A DNA stretch of 64,000 bases from Lactobacillus sp. ESL0677 (GTDB lineage: Bacteria > Bacillota > Bacilli > Lactobacillales > Lactobacillaceae). This document shows, piece by piece, positions 53,195 to 62,802 of this stretch. Each line of letters opens with the position of its first letter. Within the stretch, counting starts at the first letter, position 1. The DNA lies in the NCBI RefSeq assembly GCF_029392875.1, contig NZ_CP113946.1, forward strand, positions 1,922,001-1,986,000. Reading direction: 5' to 3'. The position numbers and the translations under genes are program-made. The notes below the pieces were generated by a model. That model worked only from the letters and a program-made list of their open reading frames with translations. It was not told where the DNA came from and did not search any database.

Positions 53195-53941
53195 TTAGCT
53201 AATCGTAATGCCACCTGTAATTGTAGTAATTTTCACATGATTATCGCTAGTGAAGTTTCTGCCTGTCTGATTGGCAAAGCAGCGCACATGCCCTGCTACT
53301 GTTGATAATTGATAGTCACTGGTTGGATCAGCTTGAGTAATGCGCACACCACCGTTAGTTAGCTTCAGGATATTTTGCCCCAATAATTGACTGGCATCAA
53401 TTTTAGCACCTCCATTTTTTAATCGGGCATCAAGAGTCAGTTGACTGTGATTAATTTTGATACTGCCATTGGCAATTCGCAGCATTGTCTGTGGCAAACT
53501 AGATTGTGTAATTGTTACAGAACCATTGGCCGTTTTAAGTGCCACTTGCCCAGTAACTTTCAGTCCATTTAATTTGCTGGCACCATTTTTAAGCTCCAAT
53601 GCTAAATTACTACAAGTAATAGCGGCAAGATTGACGCTGCCATTACAATCATTAATCTCAATCATGTCTAAAGATACTGCACTAGGAATGGTAATTTCAA
53701 TTCGAGGTTGCTCTAGGTATAAGTGAAGTAAATTAAGCTGAACAATATCGACATCACTTTCAGTAACAATTAATTCATTGCCATTGACCTCAGCGTGTAA
53801 AGTCTGTCTCTTAGTATCTGTAAGTGTAACTTGGTAAGATGTTGCGGCGGTAATCGTAACGGTCGCATTTTTAACATTAATTTTGATATTGGTAAAAGTA
53901 GCAGCGGGAATTGTATGTGTCATTTGATTAATAAAAGTCAT
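53195..53941 (-). CDS. DUF4097-type beta-repeat protein
   Basis: 248 residues from M-T-F-I-N-Q-M-T-H, preceded by GGAGG. Made of short beta-strand repeats (IEINDCNGSVNLAAIT, LELKNGASKLNGL, LKTANGSVTITQSS, LRIANGSIKINHS), the DUF4097/adhesin-like fold. No signal peptide or membrane segment is visible. In Firmicutes such proteins often accompany envelope-stress regulators, but here it stands alone between kdgR and ilvE. Confidence 0.8.
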   Translation of the reverse strand: MTFINQMTHTIPAATFTNIKINVKNATVTITAATSYQVTLTDTKRQTLHAEVNGNELIVTESDVDIVQLNLLHLYLEQPRIEITIPSAVSLDMIEINDCNGSVNLAAITCSNLALELKNGASKLNGLKVTGQVALKTANGSVTITQSSLPQTMLRIANGSIKINHSQLTLDARLKNGGAKIDASQLLGQNILKLTNGGVRITQADPTSDYQLSTVAGHVRCFANQTGRNFTSDNHVKITTITGGITIS

Positions 53942-54099
53942 AGTTGTCCTCCTTGTATGTTGTTTTGTTATACTCATCATTAAAGACTTATTATTAATAA
54001 AAACAATCAAAATTCAGTAAGTGGTCGGTTACCATGCCTAAGAGGTAGTAATATACAACTAAAAATATTGCTGTTCTCTTTAAGACCAAGACCATAATA

Positions 54100-54138
54100 A
54101 AACCCCGAAATTAGAAAAATCTAATTTCGAGGTTTCGT
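54100..54138 (-). terminator. Terminator of ilvE
   Basis: AAACCCCGAAATTAG / CTAATTTCGAGGTTT (54100-54114, 54121-54135), followed by TTATTA on the minus strand. Confidence 0.85.
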
Positions 54139-54164
54139 TTCATTTTATATTTTTCGGTCAAATT

Positions 54165-55187
54165 TTAATCAATTGTTTGTACCCAACCTTCAGGGCCCTC
54201 TTTATCACCATATTGGATAGCAATCAATTCATTGTACAACTTAGTTGTGACAGGGCCAGTCTTGTCTTCACTGTAAATGACATGCTTTTGTCCCTTGTAA
54301 GTGATTGAACCAACTGGCGAAATTACGGCAGCCGTGCCCATTGCGCCAGCTTCCTTCATCTTAAAGGCTTCTTCCAAAGTAATTTGACGTTCAACTGGGT
54401 TCAAGCCTTGACGCTTAGCAACTTCGAGCAGAGATCTCTTAGTGATTGAAACCAAAATTGATTCGGATTTTGGTGTGACAAATTGACCTTCTTGAGTAAT
54501 ACCGAAGAAGTTAGCACCACCAAATTCATCAACATACTTGTGCTCACGTGGATCAAGGTACAAGCAATCGGCAAAGCCTTCTTTATGTGCTTCAACTGAT
54601 GGCAATAAGCTGCTGGCATAGTTCCCCGAAGTCTTAGCTTGACCCGTACCAGCATAAGCAGCACGGTCATACGGACTAACTTTGTAAGCTGCTGGATTCA
54701 AGCCTTTAATATATGCACCAACTGGTGTAGCGAAAATCCGCAGAGTATATTCTGTCGCTGCAGCAACACCCAAAGCTTGTGAGGTGCCAATCATAAATGG
54801 CCGAACATAAAGCGTTGCACCGCTATCATATGGTGGAACATATTCTTTATTAGCCAACACAACTTGCTTAACCGCCTCAACAAATTTATCTTCTGGATAT
54901 GGCGGCATTGCTAAACGTTCAGCTGATAAAGCAAACCGGTGGGCATTTTGATCAGGCCGGAACAGATTAATTTTACCGTCTTTTCTACGATAAGCCTTCA
55001 GACCTTCGAAAATTTCCTGACCATAGTGCAACACTTCCGCACCTTCGGAAAGAGTCACAGTCGAATCTTCGACTAATTTTCCTTCTTGCCATTCACCATC
55101 TTTATATTTAGCTTCATAACGATATGGTAGATCGCGATATTCAAAGCCTAGATTATTCCAATCAAGATCTGCTAATTTTTGTTTCAT
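54165..55187 (-). CDS. ilvE: Branched-chain amino-acid aminotransferase
   Basis: Transaminates Leu, Ile and Val with 2-oxoglutarate. 340 residues, fold-type IV PLP enzyme: YGQEIFEGLKAYR, YVRPFMIGTSQALGV, GQAKTSGNYASSLLP with the PLP Lys, LDPREHKYVDEFGGANFFG and MKEAGAMGTAAVISPVG. Monocistronic. The 185-nt upstream region shows no T-box specifier or leader peptide. Confidence 0.96.
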   Translation of the reverse strand: MKQKLADLDWNNLGFEYRDLPYRYEAKYKDGEWQEGKLVEDSTVTLSEGAEVLHYGQEIFEGLKAYRRKDGKINLFRPDQNAHRFALSAERLAMPPYPEDKFVEAVKQVVLANKEYVPPYDSGATLYVRPFMIGTSQALGVAAATEYTLRIFATPVGAYIKGLNPAAYKVSPYDRAAYAGTGQAKTSGNYASSLLPSVEAHKEGFADCLYLDPREHKYVDEFGGANFFGITQEGQFVTPKSESILVSITKRSLLEVAKRQGLNPVERQITLEEAFKMKEAGAMGTAAVISPVGSITYKGQKHVIYSEDKTGPVTTKLYNELIAIQYGDKEGPEGWVQTID

Positions 55188-55332
55188 CAGAGTACCTCCA
55201 CTTATTAATTTTTAGAATAGATATGAAAATTTATGCCATGTTATTTTCATAATTATTTAATTGCTACCTAATTTAACTCATAAAGATACAGATGTCAACA
55301 GCAGATGATAGTTTCTTCTACCTATATATAAC

Positions 55333-55363
55333 AAAAACGCCACTTTTAAAAAGTGACGTTTTT
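55333..55363 (-). terminator. Terminator of the Clp ATPase gene
   Basis: AAAAACGCCACTTTT paired with AAAAGTGACGTTTTT, T-runs on both sides. Confidence 0.88.
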
Positions 55364-55372
55364 AAAATTAAA

Positions 55373-57481
55373 TTATTTCTCTTCTTTTGCGACTTTTTCG
55401 GCGTCGGCTTCTACCTTGGGATTAATATCCAATATCGCCTCACCGTTCAAGTAAACATGCTTATCATCAGCAGTAAACTTAACTTCTTTAGTATCTGGTT
55501 CCTTCATTAACAATTTAGCAATTGGCGTTTCCAAATCTTGCTCAACTACCCGACGCAATGGCCGTGCACCAAATTTCTTGTCGTAACCCTTCTCTGCGAT
55601 ATAGGCCTTAGTTTCATGTGAAACATCAACCTGAACTTTTCTCTTGGCAAGAACTTGGTCCATCTTCTTGAGGTAAATATCGATAATCTTGGTCATATCT
55701 TCTTCACTCAAAGAGTTAAACGGTACAATTGCATCCAGACGGTTCAAGAACTCAGGTCTAAAGTAAGCTTCTAGTGCCTGAATCATCTTATCGTGGTCAA
55801 CTTTGCCATCTTTAAGTAGATTATCAGAAAAGCCGGCATTAGAAGTCATAATTAAGATTGTATCCTTGAAGGAAACAGTCCTGCCTTGAGCATCTGTTAA
55901 GCGACCATCATCCATAATTTGTAATAATGCGTTGAAGACTTGTGGGTTAGCCTTTTCAATTTCATCAAACAAAATCAAACTATACGGCTGGTGACGGACT
56001 TTTTCAGTTAATTGACCACCCTCACCATAACCAACATAACCTGGAGCAGAACCTATTAATTTGTTAACTGCCATTTGGTCTTGATACTCTGACATATCGA
56101 GGCGAATCAAGTGGTTTTCACCACCGAACAACTGAATTGCTAATTGCTTGGCCAGTTCTGTCTTACCAACACCAGTTGGGCCAGTGAGCAGGAATGAACC
56201 AGTTGGGCGATCATTATCTTTGAAAACTTGCTTACGCGCAATCGCGTCGGTAATAATATCAATCGCACTATCTTGATCAATTACCGCCTTCTTTAGTCGT
56301 TTAGCTAAGTCAAGATTATGTTGCCCCTCGCTTGCGTGCAATTCACTCATCGGAATCTTGGTTCTTGCTTCAATTAAGGCATAAATATCTTGAGCCGTAA
56401 CTCGCGGCGTTGCAACATCATGAACATGATCCTTTTTATCGGTCAATTCCTTGATTTGCTTCTTTAAATCACTAGCTCTAGTATAGTCTTCCTTTTCAGC
56501 AGCCTCTCTCTTCTCGTGTTCAAGATGCCCAATTCGCTCCTGCAGACTAGCTTCATCTTCGGGAACAGTATCCAGACCTTTTTTGGCACCAGCTTCATCC
56601 ATTAAGTCGATTGCCTTATCTGGTAAATACCGACCTTGAATGTAACGCTGTGACAATTCAACGGCTAAGCGCAAAGCACTGTCATCATATTTAACATGGT
56701 GATATTCTTCATACTTTTTCTTTAAGCCTTCCAGAATTTTAACAGTCACATCAGCCGATGGCTCTGGTACTTGTACTGGTTGGAAACGCCGGGCCAAAGC
56801 TGCATCGTTTTCAATTCTACGGTATTCACTGGTGGTTGTTGCCCCAATTAAATTCAAATCACCGCTAGCCAAAGCTGGCTTCAAAATGTTGGCAGCATCG
56901 CCGCTATTATTTTCAGAATCAGTTGAGCCAGCACCGACAATATTGTGCAATTCATCAATGAACAAGATAATGTTCGGATCTTTTTTAGCTTGGTCAATGA
57001 CCTTCTTCAGGCGTTCTTCAAAACTGCCCCGCAAACTAGAACCTGCAACCATATCATTAATATTAACATCGATAATATGCTTGTCCTTCATTTTGTCTGG
57101 AACATCACCGCTCGCAATCTTTTGTGCCAAGCCCTCAACAATCGCTGTCTTACCAACACCGGCAGGACCGACTAAGACAGGATTATTCTTTTTCCGCCGA
57201 CTTAAAATTTCAATTACTTCCTGAATTTGCTCATCACGACCAATTACGGGATCGTATTTATGCTTTTTTGCCTGCTCAACTAAGTCAACACCAATTGGCT
57301 TGTCCTGCTTAGGGTCTGGACCAGCAACCGGACTTTGACCATTAAAATTTTGCGGCGATAGGTGCATATCACCTGAATAATGGATTGGTATTGAGCCGTT
57401 GTCAGAATCCTTCATATTACCAAAGAAGGAATTGTTTAATTCGTTAAATAAATTATCAAAATCGTTATCAAAGTATGCCAT
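55373..57481 (-). CDS. clpL: Clp ATPase, ClpL/ClpE type
   Basis: HSP100 disaggregase of 702 residues with two AAA+ modules: Walker A VGPAGVGKTAIVEG at about 103 and LTGPTGVGKTELAK at about 430, Walker B ILFIDELHN and LILFDEIEKANP. A UVR coiled-coil segment (HEKREAAEKEDYTRASDLKK) lies between them. The N-terminus is short and Asn/Asp-rich and has no Cys4 zinc finger, pointing to ClpL rather than ClpE, though the name is not certain. Controlled by a perfect CIRCE element upstream, hence HrcA. Confidence 0.9.
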   Translation of the reverse strand: MAYFDNDFDNLFNELNNSFFGNMKDSDNGSIPIHYSGDMHLSPQNFNGQSPVAGPDPKQDKPIGVDLVEQAKKHKYDPVIGRDEQIQEVIEILSRRKKNNPVLVGPAGVGKTAIVEGLAQKIASGDVPDKMKDKHIIDVNINDMVAGSSLRGSFEERLKKVIDQAKKDPNIILFIDELHNIVGAGSTDSENNSGDAANILKPALASGDLNLIGATTTSEYRRIENDAALARRFQPVQVPEPSADVTVKILEGLKKKYEEYHHVKYDDSALRLAVELSQRYIQGRYLPDKAIDLMDEAGAKKGLDTVPEDEASLQERIGHLEHEKREAAEKEDYTRASDLKKQIKELTDKKDHVHDVATPRVTAQDIYALIEARTKIPMSELHASEGQHNLDLAKRLKKAVIDQDSAIDIITDAIARKQVFKDNDRPTGSFLLTGPTGVGKTELAKQLAIQLFGGENHLIRLDMSEYQDQMAVNKLIGSAPGYVGYGEGGQLTEKVRHQPYSLILFDEIEKANPQVFNALLQIMDDGRLTDAQGRTVSFKDTILIMTSNAGFSDNLLKDGKVDHDKMIQALEAYFRPEFLNRLDAIVPFNSLSEEDMTKIIDIYLKKMDQVLAKRKVQVDVSHETKAYIAEKGYDKKFGARPLRRVVEQDLETPIAKLLMKEPDTKEVKFTADDKHVYLNGEAILDINPKVEADAEKVAKEEK

Positions 57482-57517
57482 TTATTAACACCCCTTATTA
57501 TAGTTTTTCGTCTGCAA

Positions 57518-57544
57518 TTAGCACTCTACTAATCGGAGTGCTAA
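57518..57544. promoter_or_regulatory. CIRCE operator (HrcA) upstream of the Clp ATPase
   Basis: TTAGCACTC (57518-57526), 9-bp spacer, GAGTGCTAA (57536-57544): identical to the CIRCE consensus. Located 37 bp before the start codon, it would be bound by HrcA and released on heat shock. Confidence 0.97.
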
Positions 57545-57644
57545 CCTGTTTACATCCTAAATTATAACAGGTTATCCACAAATAGCAAATTATTTGTCTC
57601 ACTTTTCCACAATGTATAGCTTTATTCTTAGGTAAACAAAAAAA

Positions 57645-57663
57645 TGCCGATAAATCGGCAATT
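57645..57663 (-). terminator. Terminator of the UvrA-like gene
   Basis: TGCCGAT-AA-ATCGGCA (57645-57660) followed by TTTTTTT on the minus strand. Confidence 0.85.
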
Positions 57664-57671
57664 TGCATAGA

Positions 57672-60218
57672 CTATTTATTATTTTTTTGATATAAATCAT
57701 AGTGTTTACGCAAATATTTTGCAGTCAAGCTTGTGGAATTTTTGGAAATATCCACAGGCATACCTTTGGCAACTATTTTACCTCCCTGCTGACCACCACG
57801 TGGTCCCATGTCAATCATATAATCACTATTAGCTATCACATCTAAGTCATGAGTAATTGTAATAATTGTTGCCTGCTGAGCTAACAATTTTTGCAAAACC
57901 ACTAGCAATGTCCGCACATCATACGGGTGTAAACCAACTGTCGGCTCATCAAAGACAAACAGACTACCCTTTTGCTTACGGTGCAGGTGACTAGTTAGTT
58001 TTAACCGCTGCGCTTCACCACCTGATAAAGCTGGCGTTGACTCACCTAAATGCAAATAGCCCAAGCCCATATCGTGCAAGGTTGTGACTGTTTTTTGAAT
58101 TGCCGGCACTTTGGCAAATAATCCTTGATTGAGTACATCATCAACTGAAAGAGCTAAAACATCCGCAATACTCAACCCCTGCCATTTAACTTGCAAAACT
58201 TTGGAGTTATAGCGTCGCCCGCCACACACAGAGCAAGTTTCCACCATATCAGGCAAGTATTGAATATCAAGTGCAATTACCCCCGTCCCACCACAGGCTG
58301 GACAGGCACCTTCTTTATTATTATAAGAAAAATGAGTGGCCTTATATTTTAACTGCTTTGCTAGTGGCTGGTTAGCGAATAATTTGCGCAAATTCGTCAT
58401 AATATCAGTATACGTCGCAACCGTTGAGCGCTGATTTTTACCAACTGGCGCAGAATTTACACTAATCACATTCGTAATTCCGCTGGCTGCTAAATCTTTG
58501 ACCCAAGCTGGACCAGACTCAGACTTTTTTTGCGCCTCAAGTGCTGGTAACAGCGAATCAAGAATCATCGTTGTCTTGCCAGCACCGGAAAAGCCAGTAA
58601 TTGAGGTCAAGCGACCAACAGGAATTTGCGCGTGAACATCGTGCAGATTAAAGCGATCAGTAACTGTAAAAGCAATCTTCCCCTTGGCAAACAAAGTATC
58701 TTCCTTAGCCTGTAGCCTAACTTGTAAAGGTGCGTCACCTGTTAGATAAGGGCCAATGTGTGAATTTTCATTTTGCTTAATCTGATTAGGCGTGCCTTGA
58801 GCAATAATTTGGCCACCTTGACTGCCAGATCCTGGGCCAATTTCAATAATCCAATCGGCTGCGTTAATAATTGATGTTTCATGATCAACAACGACCAAGG
58901 AGTTACCCTGATTAACTAATTCATGAAAAACATCAATCAATCCAGCTACATTATCTGAGTGCAGACCAACAGACGGCTCATCTAAAACGTACAATACACC
59001 AGTCGTTTCTGTTCTAAGCGTCCGGCCCAACTGTATTCGCTGCAACTCTCCCGTTGATAAGGTGCTAGCTTGCCGCGCCAAACTTAAATAATCTAAGCCC
59101 AACTTTAACAGCGGCTTAACCTGATGCATCAATTCACCGGTTAAATTTTGAGCTAGCGCCTGCATATCTTCTGGTAATTCAGTCAAAATCGCTTGCATAT
59201 AGTCACCCAACTCACCCAGAGTTAGTTGCTCTGCCGCTACAATATTTTTACCGGCAACTAGCTGCGTCCAGCGACTAGGATCAATCCGCGAGCCGTGACA
59301 ACGTGGACAGGTGCTAAAACGGTAAAAGGCGTTAATCCGCTCTAAGCCACGTTCTGACTTGGTAGTTTTACGCGAATTAGCAACAGCATTATAGGCATTT
59401 TCATATAAAGCATCTAAATGATAAACTCGTCCAGTTGAAGTTGGAAGATCAATTGGGATTTTTCGTTCTTCACCATGTAAAACAATCTGCTTTTCCTTAG
59501 CTGTTAATTCTTTATACGGAATATCGGTGCGAACGCCGAGCTCACGTGCAATCCGCCACATCCAGTTACGTCCCGGAATCTGCCATGTGGCCACAGCCCC
59601 TTGCTCAAGCGATAAATTTTTATCGGCAATAATCTTGTCGTCATCAATCTGCTCAACTGTTCCCAAACCCTGACATTGTGTACAGGCGCCATCAGAATTA
59701 AAGGCAAAATCTTCCGCACTAAACGCATAAAATTTAACACCACAAGTTGGACAGATTATTTGTCCCATTGCATCCCCCGATAGGTCCATTGCTTGAGCAA
59801 TTTTAATTGTTGGCGCCACCCGATGACCGTTAGGACAAACTGGTGAGCCCAACCGTGAAAAAATCAGCCGTAAAATATTAAAAATTTCGGTTACCGTGCC
59901 AACCGTCGACCGCACACCAGGGATTGTCGGCCTTTGCCGTAATGCCAAAGCTGACGGAATATGTTTTACCTCATCAACGGTGGCTCGACCAACTTGGCTA
60001 ATTCGGCGTCTGGTATAAGTCGCTAGCGAATCAAGGTAACGCCGCGCACCTTCAGCATATAAAATCCCCATCGCCAAGCTTGATTTTCCCGATCCGCTAA
60101 GACCAGAAATAGCAACAAACTTATGCAGCGGAATATTGACATTTATATTTTTCAAATTATTTACACGGCCACCACGTACTTCAATTTGAGTTGGCTGCTC
60201 TTGATATTTCATGTTCAT
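57672..60218 (-). CDS. UvrA-like ABC ATPase (UvrA paralogue)
   Basis: 848 residues with two ABC ATPase halves: Walker A SGLSGSGKSSLAMG and TGFSGAGKTTMILD, signatures LSTGELQRIQLG and LSGGEAQRLKL, and zinc-finger CxxC pairs (CPTCG, CTQCQG, CPRCHG, CPACGG, CSVCGG). True UvrA is about 940-950 residues; the shortening suggests a class II UvrA that may lack full UvrB/DNA-binding insertions. Such paralogues are linked to antibiotic self-protection and damage tolerance. There is no uvrB neighbour. Starts at 60218 or 60212 (AAGGGA upstream). Confidence 0.88.
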   Translation of the reverse strand: MNMKYQEQPTQIEVRGGRVNNLKNINVNIPLHKFVAISGLSGSGKSSLAMGILYAEGARRYLDSLATYTRRRISQVGRATVDEVKHIPSALALRQRPTIPGVRSTVGTVTEIFNILRLIFSRLGSPVCPNGHRVAPTIKIAQAMDLSGDAMGQIICPTCGVKFYAFSAEDFAFNSDGACTQCQGLGTVEQIDDDKIIADKNLSLEQGAVATWQIPGRNWMWRIARELGVRTDIPYKELTAKEKQIVLHGEERKIPIDLPTSTGRVYHLDALYENAYNAVANSRKTTKSERGLERINAFYRFSTCPRCHGSRIDPSRWTQLVAGKNIVAAEQLTLGELGDYMQAILTELPEDMQALAQNLTGELMHQVKPLLKLGLDYLSLARQASTLSTGELQRIQLGRTLRTETTGVLYVLDEPSVGLHSDNVAGLIDVFHELVNQGNSLVVVDHETSIINAADWIIEIGPGSGSQGGQIIAQGTPNQIKQNENSHIGPYLTGDAPLQVRLQAKEDTLFAKGKIAFTVTDRFNLHDVHAQIPVGRLTSITGFSGAGKTTMILDSLLPALEAQKKSESGPAWVKDLAASGITNVISVNSAPVGKNQRSTVATYTDIMTNLRKLFANQPLAKQLKYKATHFSYNNKEGACPACGGTGVIALDIQYLPDMVETCSVCGGRRYNSKVLQVKWQGLSIADVLALSVDDVLNQGLFAKVPAIQKTVTTLHDMGLGYLHLGESTPALSGGEAQRLKLTSHLHRKQKGSLFVFDEPTVGLHPYDVRTLLVVLQKLLAQQATIITITHDLDVIANSDYMIDMGPRGGQQGGKIVAKGMPVDISKNSTSLTAKYLRKHYDLYQKNNK

Positions 60219-60226
60219 TGTCCCTT

Positions 60227-61075
60227 TTATTTATTTGGCTTTGGTTGTCTTTCCGACCTCAACAAATATTGTCTAATCAATTGAACAACCTGCTTATTTT
60301 GTGGCAAATCCGAATGGTCGGCTTCTTTACCCGTAACTGTCATTGCCGTATATGATTTAACCTGATTTTGAAAAATAAACTTGCCTGCTGCAACACTTGA
60401 TTCAGGAACGATGCCATCTGACTCATAATTTTTACCACCGGATAATGAATACACTCGCAAATTCTTAGGCAATTTGGAGCGACTTTTAATAAAATCAGCC
60501 AGCATTTGCGTGTGATTAGCCATATTATTTTCCGTAAAATTATACGGCGTCCCTAAGGTCATCAGGCACTTCATTTTCGTCTCACTAGAATAGTCTGCAT
60601 AATAATGCTCAAGCCAGTACGTCCAAATTAAGCCACCGTTAGAATGACCAAACGCCTTAAAATTATTGAATTTATAATTACTCATTAGCGAGTCAAAGGC
60701 AATATCCAACCAATGTGCCTGCTTTTTAATATTGGCATAACCATCCTTATTATTATCAAAGCCAATAATAATGAACGGTTCTAGGTCATTTTTACCAATT
60801 GAACCGGTGTAAGAAAGTTTTGATTCACGTGAAACATTAATTTTTAAAACGCTATGATGATGCAGTGTTGTCTTATTCAGCTGGTCGATTAACTGGTTAA
60901 ACCGCTCAGTTGTCGCACTCGACCCCGGAACCATAATCACTGGCGACAATAATGATTTACTGCGTTCAGCACGAGCATTGTTGGATTTCTTCATCCAATT
61001 ATATCCTGGAATTGCCAGCAACAGTAATATGATTATCAGCAAACAAATCCACTTAAAATTCTTATTTTTGCGCAT
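60227..61075 (-). CDS. DUF915 alpha/beta hydrolase, membrane-anchored
   Basis: 282 residues from M-R-K-N-K-N-F-K. An N-terminal membrane helix (WICLLIIILLLLAIPGY) would place the enzyme outside the membrane. The hydrolase core has VIMVPGSSATTERF (oxyanion turn), F-G-H-S-N-G-G nucleophile elbow with Ser, Asp in Y-E-S-D-G-I-V-P and His in K-E-A-D-H-S-D-L. It matches the cell-surface hydrolase family of lactobacilli. Its start overlaps the end of the PTS EIIC gene by 14 nt and follows AAGGTG, indicating coupled translation. The substrate is unknown. Confidence 0.87.
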   Translation of the reverse strand: MRKNKNFKWICLLIIILLLLAIPGYNWMKKSNNARAERSKSLLSPVIMVPGSSATTERFNQLIDQLNKTTLHHHSVLKINVSRESKLSYTGSIGKNDLEPFIIIGFDNNKDGYANIKKQAHWLDIAFDSLMSNYKFNNFKAFGHSNGGLIWTYWLEHYYADYSSETKMKCLMTLGTPYNFTENNMANHTQMLADFIKSRSKLPKNLRVYSLSGGKNYESDGIVPESSVAAGKFIFQNQVKSYTAMTVTGKEADHSDLPQNKQVVQLIRQYLLRSERQPKPNK

Positions 61076-62375
61076 TAATCGCACCTTCTTGTTCAGGATT
61101 AAGCCGAGGCTCAATCTTCTCACCAATTTTAATAATCGGTAACAATAGACAAGCATCCAACACTAACAAAATTATCGGGAAAACTAATGCCACCCAATCA
61201 CCATTAGTACCGAAAAACGGAATTAAAATTCCCGGTGTACCCTTTAAAATCGGATAGACTGACACGGGTAAAATATGAAGACTAATCGCACAGGCAGCAA
61301 GCAGCATATTTATCAGCGGCAATACTAATATCGGCAAAATAAACAACGGATTTAAAATTAGCGGCATCCCCACAGCAAAGCCCAATGTTGAGCTAAACGC
61401 TACTGGTAATAAGCTGAGCAGTGCCAACGCCTCAATCTCATGATTTTTTTGTCTAAGCAAAAGCACCACAATAATTGCCAGCACAATACTTGTACCACCC
61501 ATCGTCCCATAATTATTAATTAGTGAACTACCTAAAAATTTGTACGGTACATTCCATGAATTACCGTGATGCAACGCATAAGTCAAATTTTCTGCTGTAT
61601 AAGCATTGTTAATCGTTCCCGACATTGAACGTAGTGGATAGCCAATGCCTAACCACCCTAACAACGTGATTACTGCCGATAATAACATGCCTTCAGCCAA
61701 ATTATTGGTCGTTTGCATTCGGCTGACAATTTCATTAAAACTCGCAGAATTTAACATTTTTAGTTGGAGTTCATAAATAATAACTCCTAAAATAATACCT
61801 AAAATCAATGATACGACCATTGGCAGCACACTTGCCCACGCCCGATGACGAATCCATTTAACGTTCTCTCTTTTAACAAGAACGTACCGTTTGCCCAAAA
61901 GATGAAAAACCTGCCCCACACAATAACCGACGATTAACGCAATAAACACACCATCAACCTGCAATAAGCTAGCTGTAAAGGGCACGCGACTATCGCGGCC
62001 GCTACTTGAAGCATACGCGCAAAAAAGAATAACTAACACAGCCGCCATGCCAGCCATTGTTGAATCGCGCTGATATATTCGAGCAGTATAACGCGCCATA
62101 AAATAGGTGGCATAAACGCCAAAAACGCCAAAAGTCACCTGCACCATTCCGCGACTTACAAAGGAACCAGCATACCATAAATGATCTGACAAAATTTTAT
62201 CCAAACCAAAAATATTGTAAATCAACCCGTTAGGCGAAAATACAAGATCAAATAAAAGTTGAAAATATGAACCCAAAACAGCAATCGGCATTAACATTAC
62301 TAGTGTTCTTTGCGTTGCTTGAAAAAATGAACGTTGCCGCAACCACACTACAGTCCTTGTAAAAAAATCAATCAT
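61062..62375 (-). CDS. PTS EIIC, lactose/cellobiose family
   Basis: 437 residues, about ten helices, with the family pattern QRTLVMLMPIAVLGSYFQL near the start and NNYGTMGGTSIVLA in the conserved loop. No EIIA or EIIB domain is attached or nearby, so it must use components encoded elsewhere or do something else. Co-transcribed with the overlapping hydrolase gene. Confidence 0.88.
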   Translation of the reverse strand: MIDFFTRTVVWLRQRSFFQATQRTLVMLMPIAVLGSYFQLLFDLVFSPNGLIYNIFGLDKILSDHLWYAGSFVSRGMVQVTFGVFGVYATYFMARYTARIYQRDSTMAGMAAVLVILFCAYASSSGRDSRVPFTASLLQVDGVFIALIVGYCVGQVFHLLGKRYVLVKRENVKWIRHRAWASVLPMVVSLILGIILGVIIYELQLKMLNSASFNEIVSRMQTTNNLAEGMLLSAVITLLGWLGIGYPLRSMSGTINNAYTAENLTYALHHGNSWNVPYKFLGSSLINNYGTMGGTSIVLAIIVVLLLRQKNHEIEALALLSLLPVAFSSTLGFAVGMPLILNPLFILPILVLPLINMLLAACAISLHILPVSVYPILKGTPGILIPFFGTNGDWVALVFPIILLVLDACLLLPIIKIGEKIEPRLNPEQEGAINAQK

Positions 62376-62514
62376 TAATTTACGCCTTTACTTTATTAAT
62401 CTAAATAATAATACTCAACTCTCTTAAGTCTACCAGCTCTAAACAATTAGTGGTTTTTTAACAGCAAATTTTAAAAAAATGCTATAATGAGTGTAGTTTG
62501 TGAAAGGTGAAAAA

Positions 62515-62757
62515 ATGAGTAAGAAGAGAATTGAGTTAAACGAAAAAACAGAAAAATTGGTAGAAAAATATCTTGATGTAAATGAATCTGATATTAATGA
62601 ATTGACCAATAAGGCGCTGCAGTCGTTTCTTATTAATCATCTCAGTGCTAGCCAAGTCAAAGACGCATTACAAGAAATAGATGGTATCAGCGGGGCAAGC
62701 ACTAAATATTCAGAACACTTATTTAAAAATAGCATTGACGACTTAAACAGATTCTAA
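62515..62757 (+). CDS. Small conserved-looking hypothetical protein, possible antitoxin-like
   Basis: 80 residues from M-S-K-K-R-I-E-L, with AAAGGTGA just upstream. Helical and charged, starting R-I-E-L-N-E-K-T-E-K-L-V-E-K-Y-L, which faintly recalls ribbon-helix-helix antitoxin N-termini. No toxin frame follows; a terminator stands right after. No family was recognised with confidence. Confidence 0.65.
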   Translation: MSKKRIELNEKTEKLVEKYLDVNESDINELTNKALQSFLINHLSASQVKDALQEIDGISGASTKYSEHLFKNSIDDLNRF

Positions 62758-62772
62758 AATCTGTTACTAACT

Positions 62773-62802
62773 AAAAAAGCAGGAGCTTACTCCTGCTTTT
62801 TT
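62773..62802. terminator. Convergent terminator
   Basis: AAAAAAGCAGGAG / CTCCTGCTTTTTT with CTTA loop (62773-62802), serving the small gene and the DUF975 gene. Confidence 0.92.

Noticed and set aside
55188..55332. Possible T-box or attenuator upstream of ilvE
   Set aside because: No T-box sequence, specifier loop or leader peptide was found; the only strong hairpin is the Clp gene terminator.
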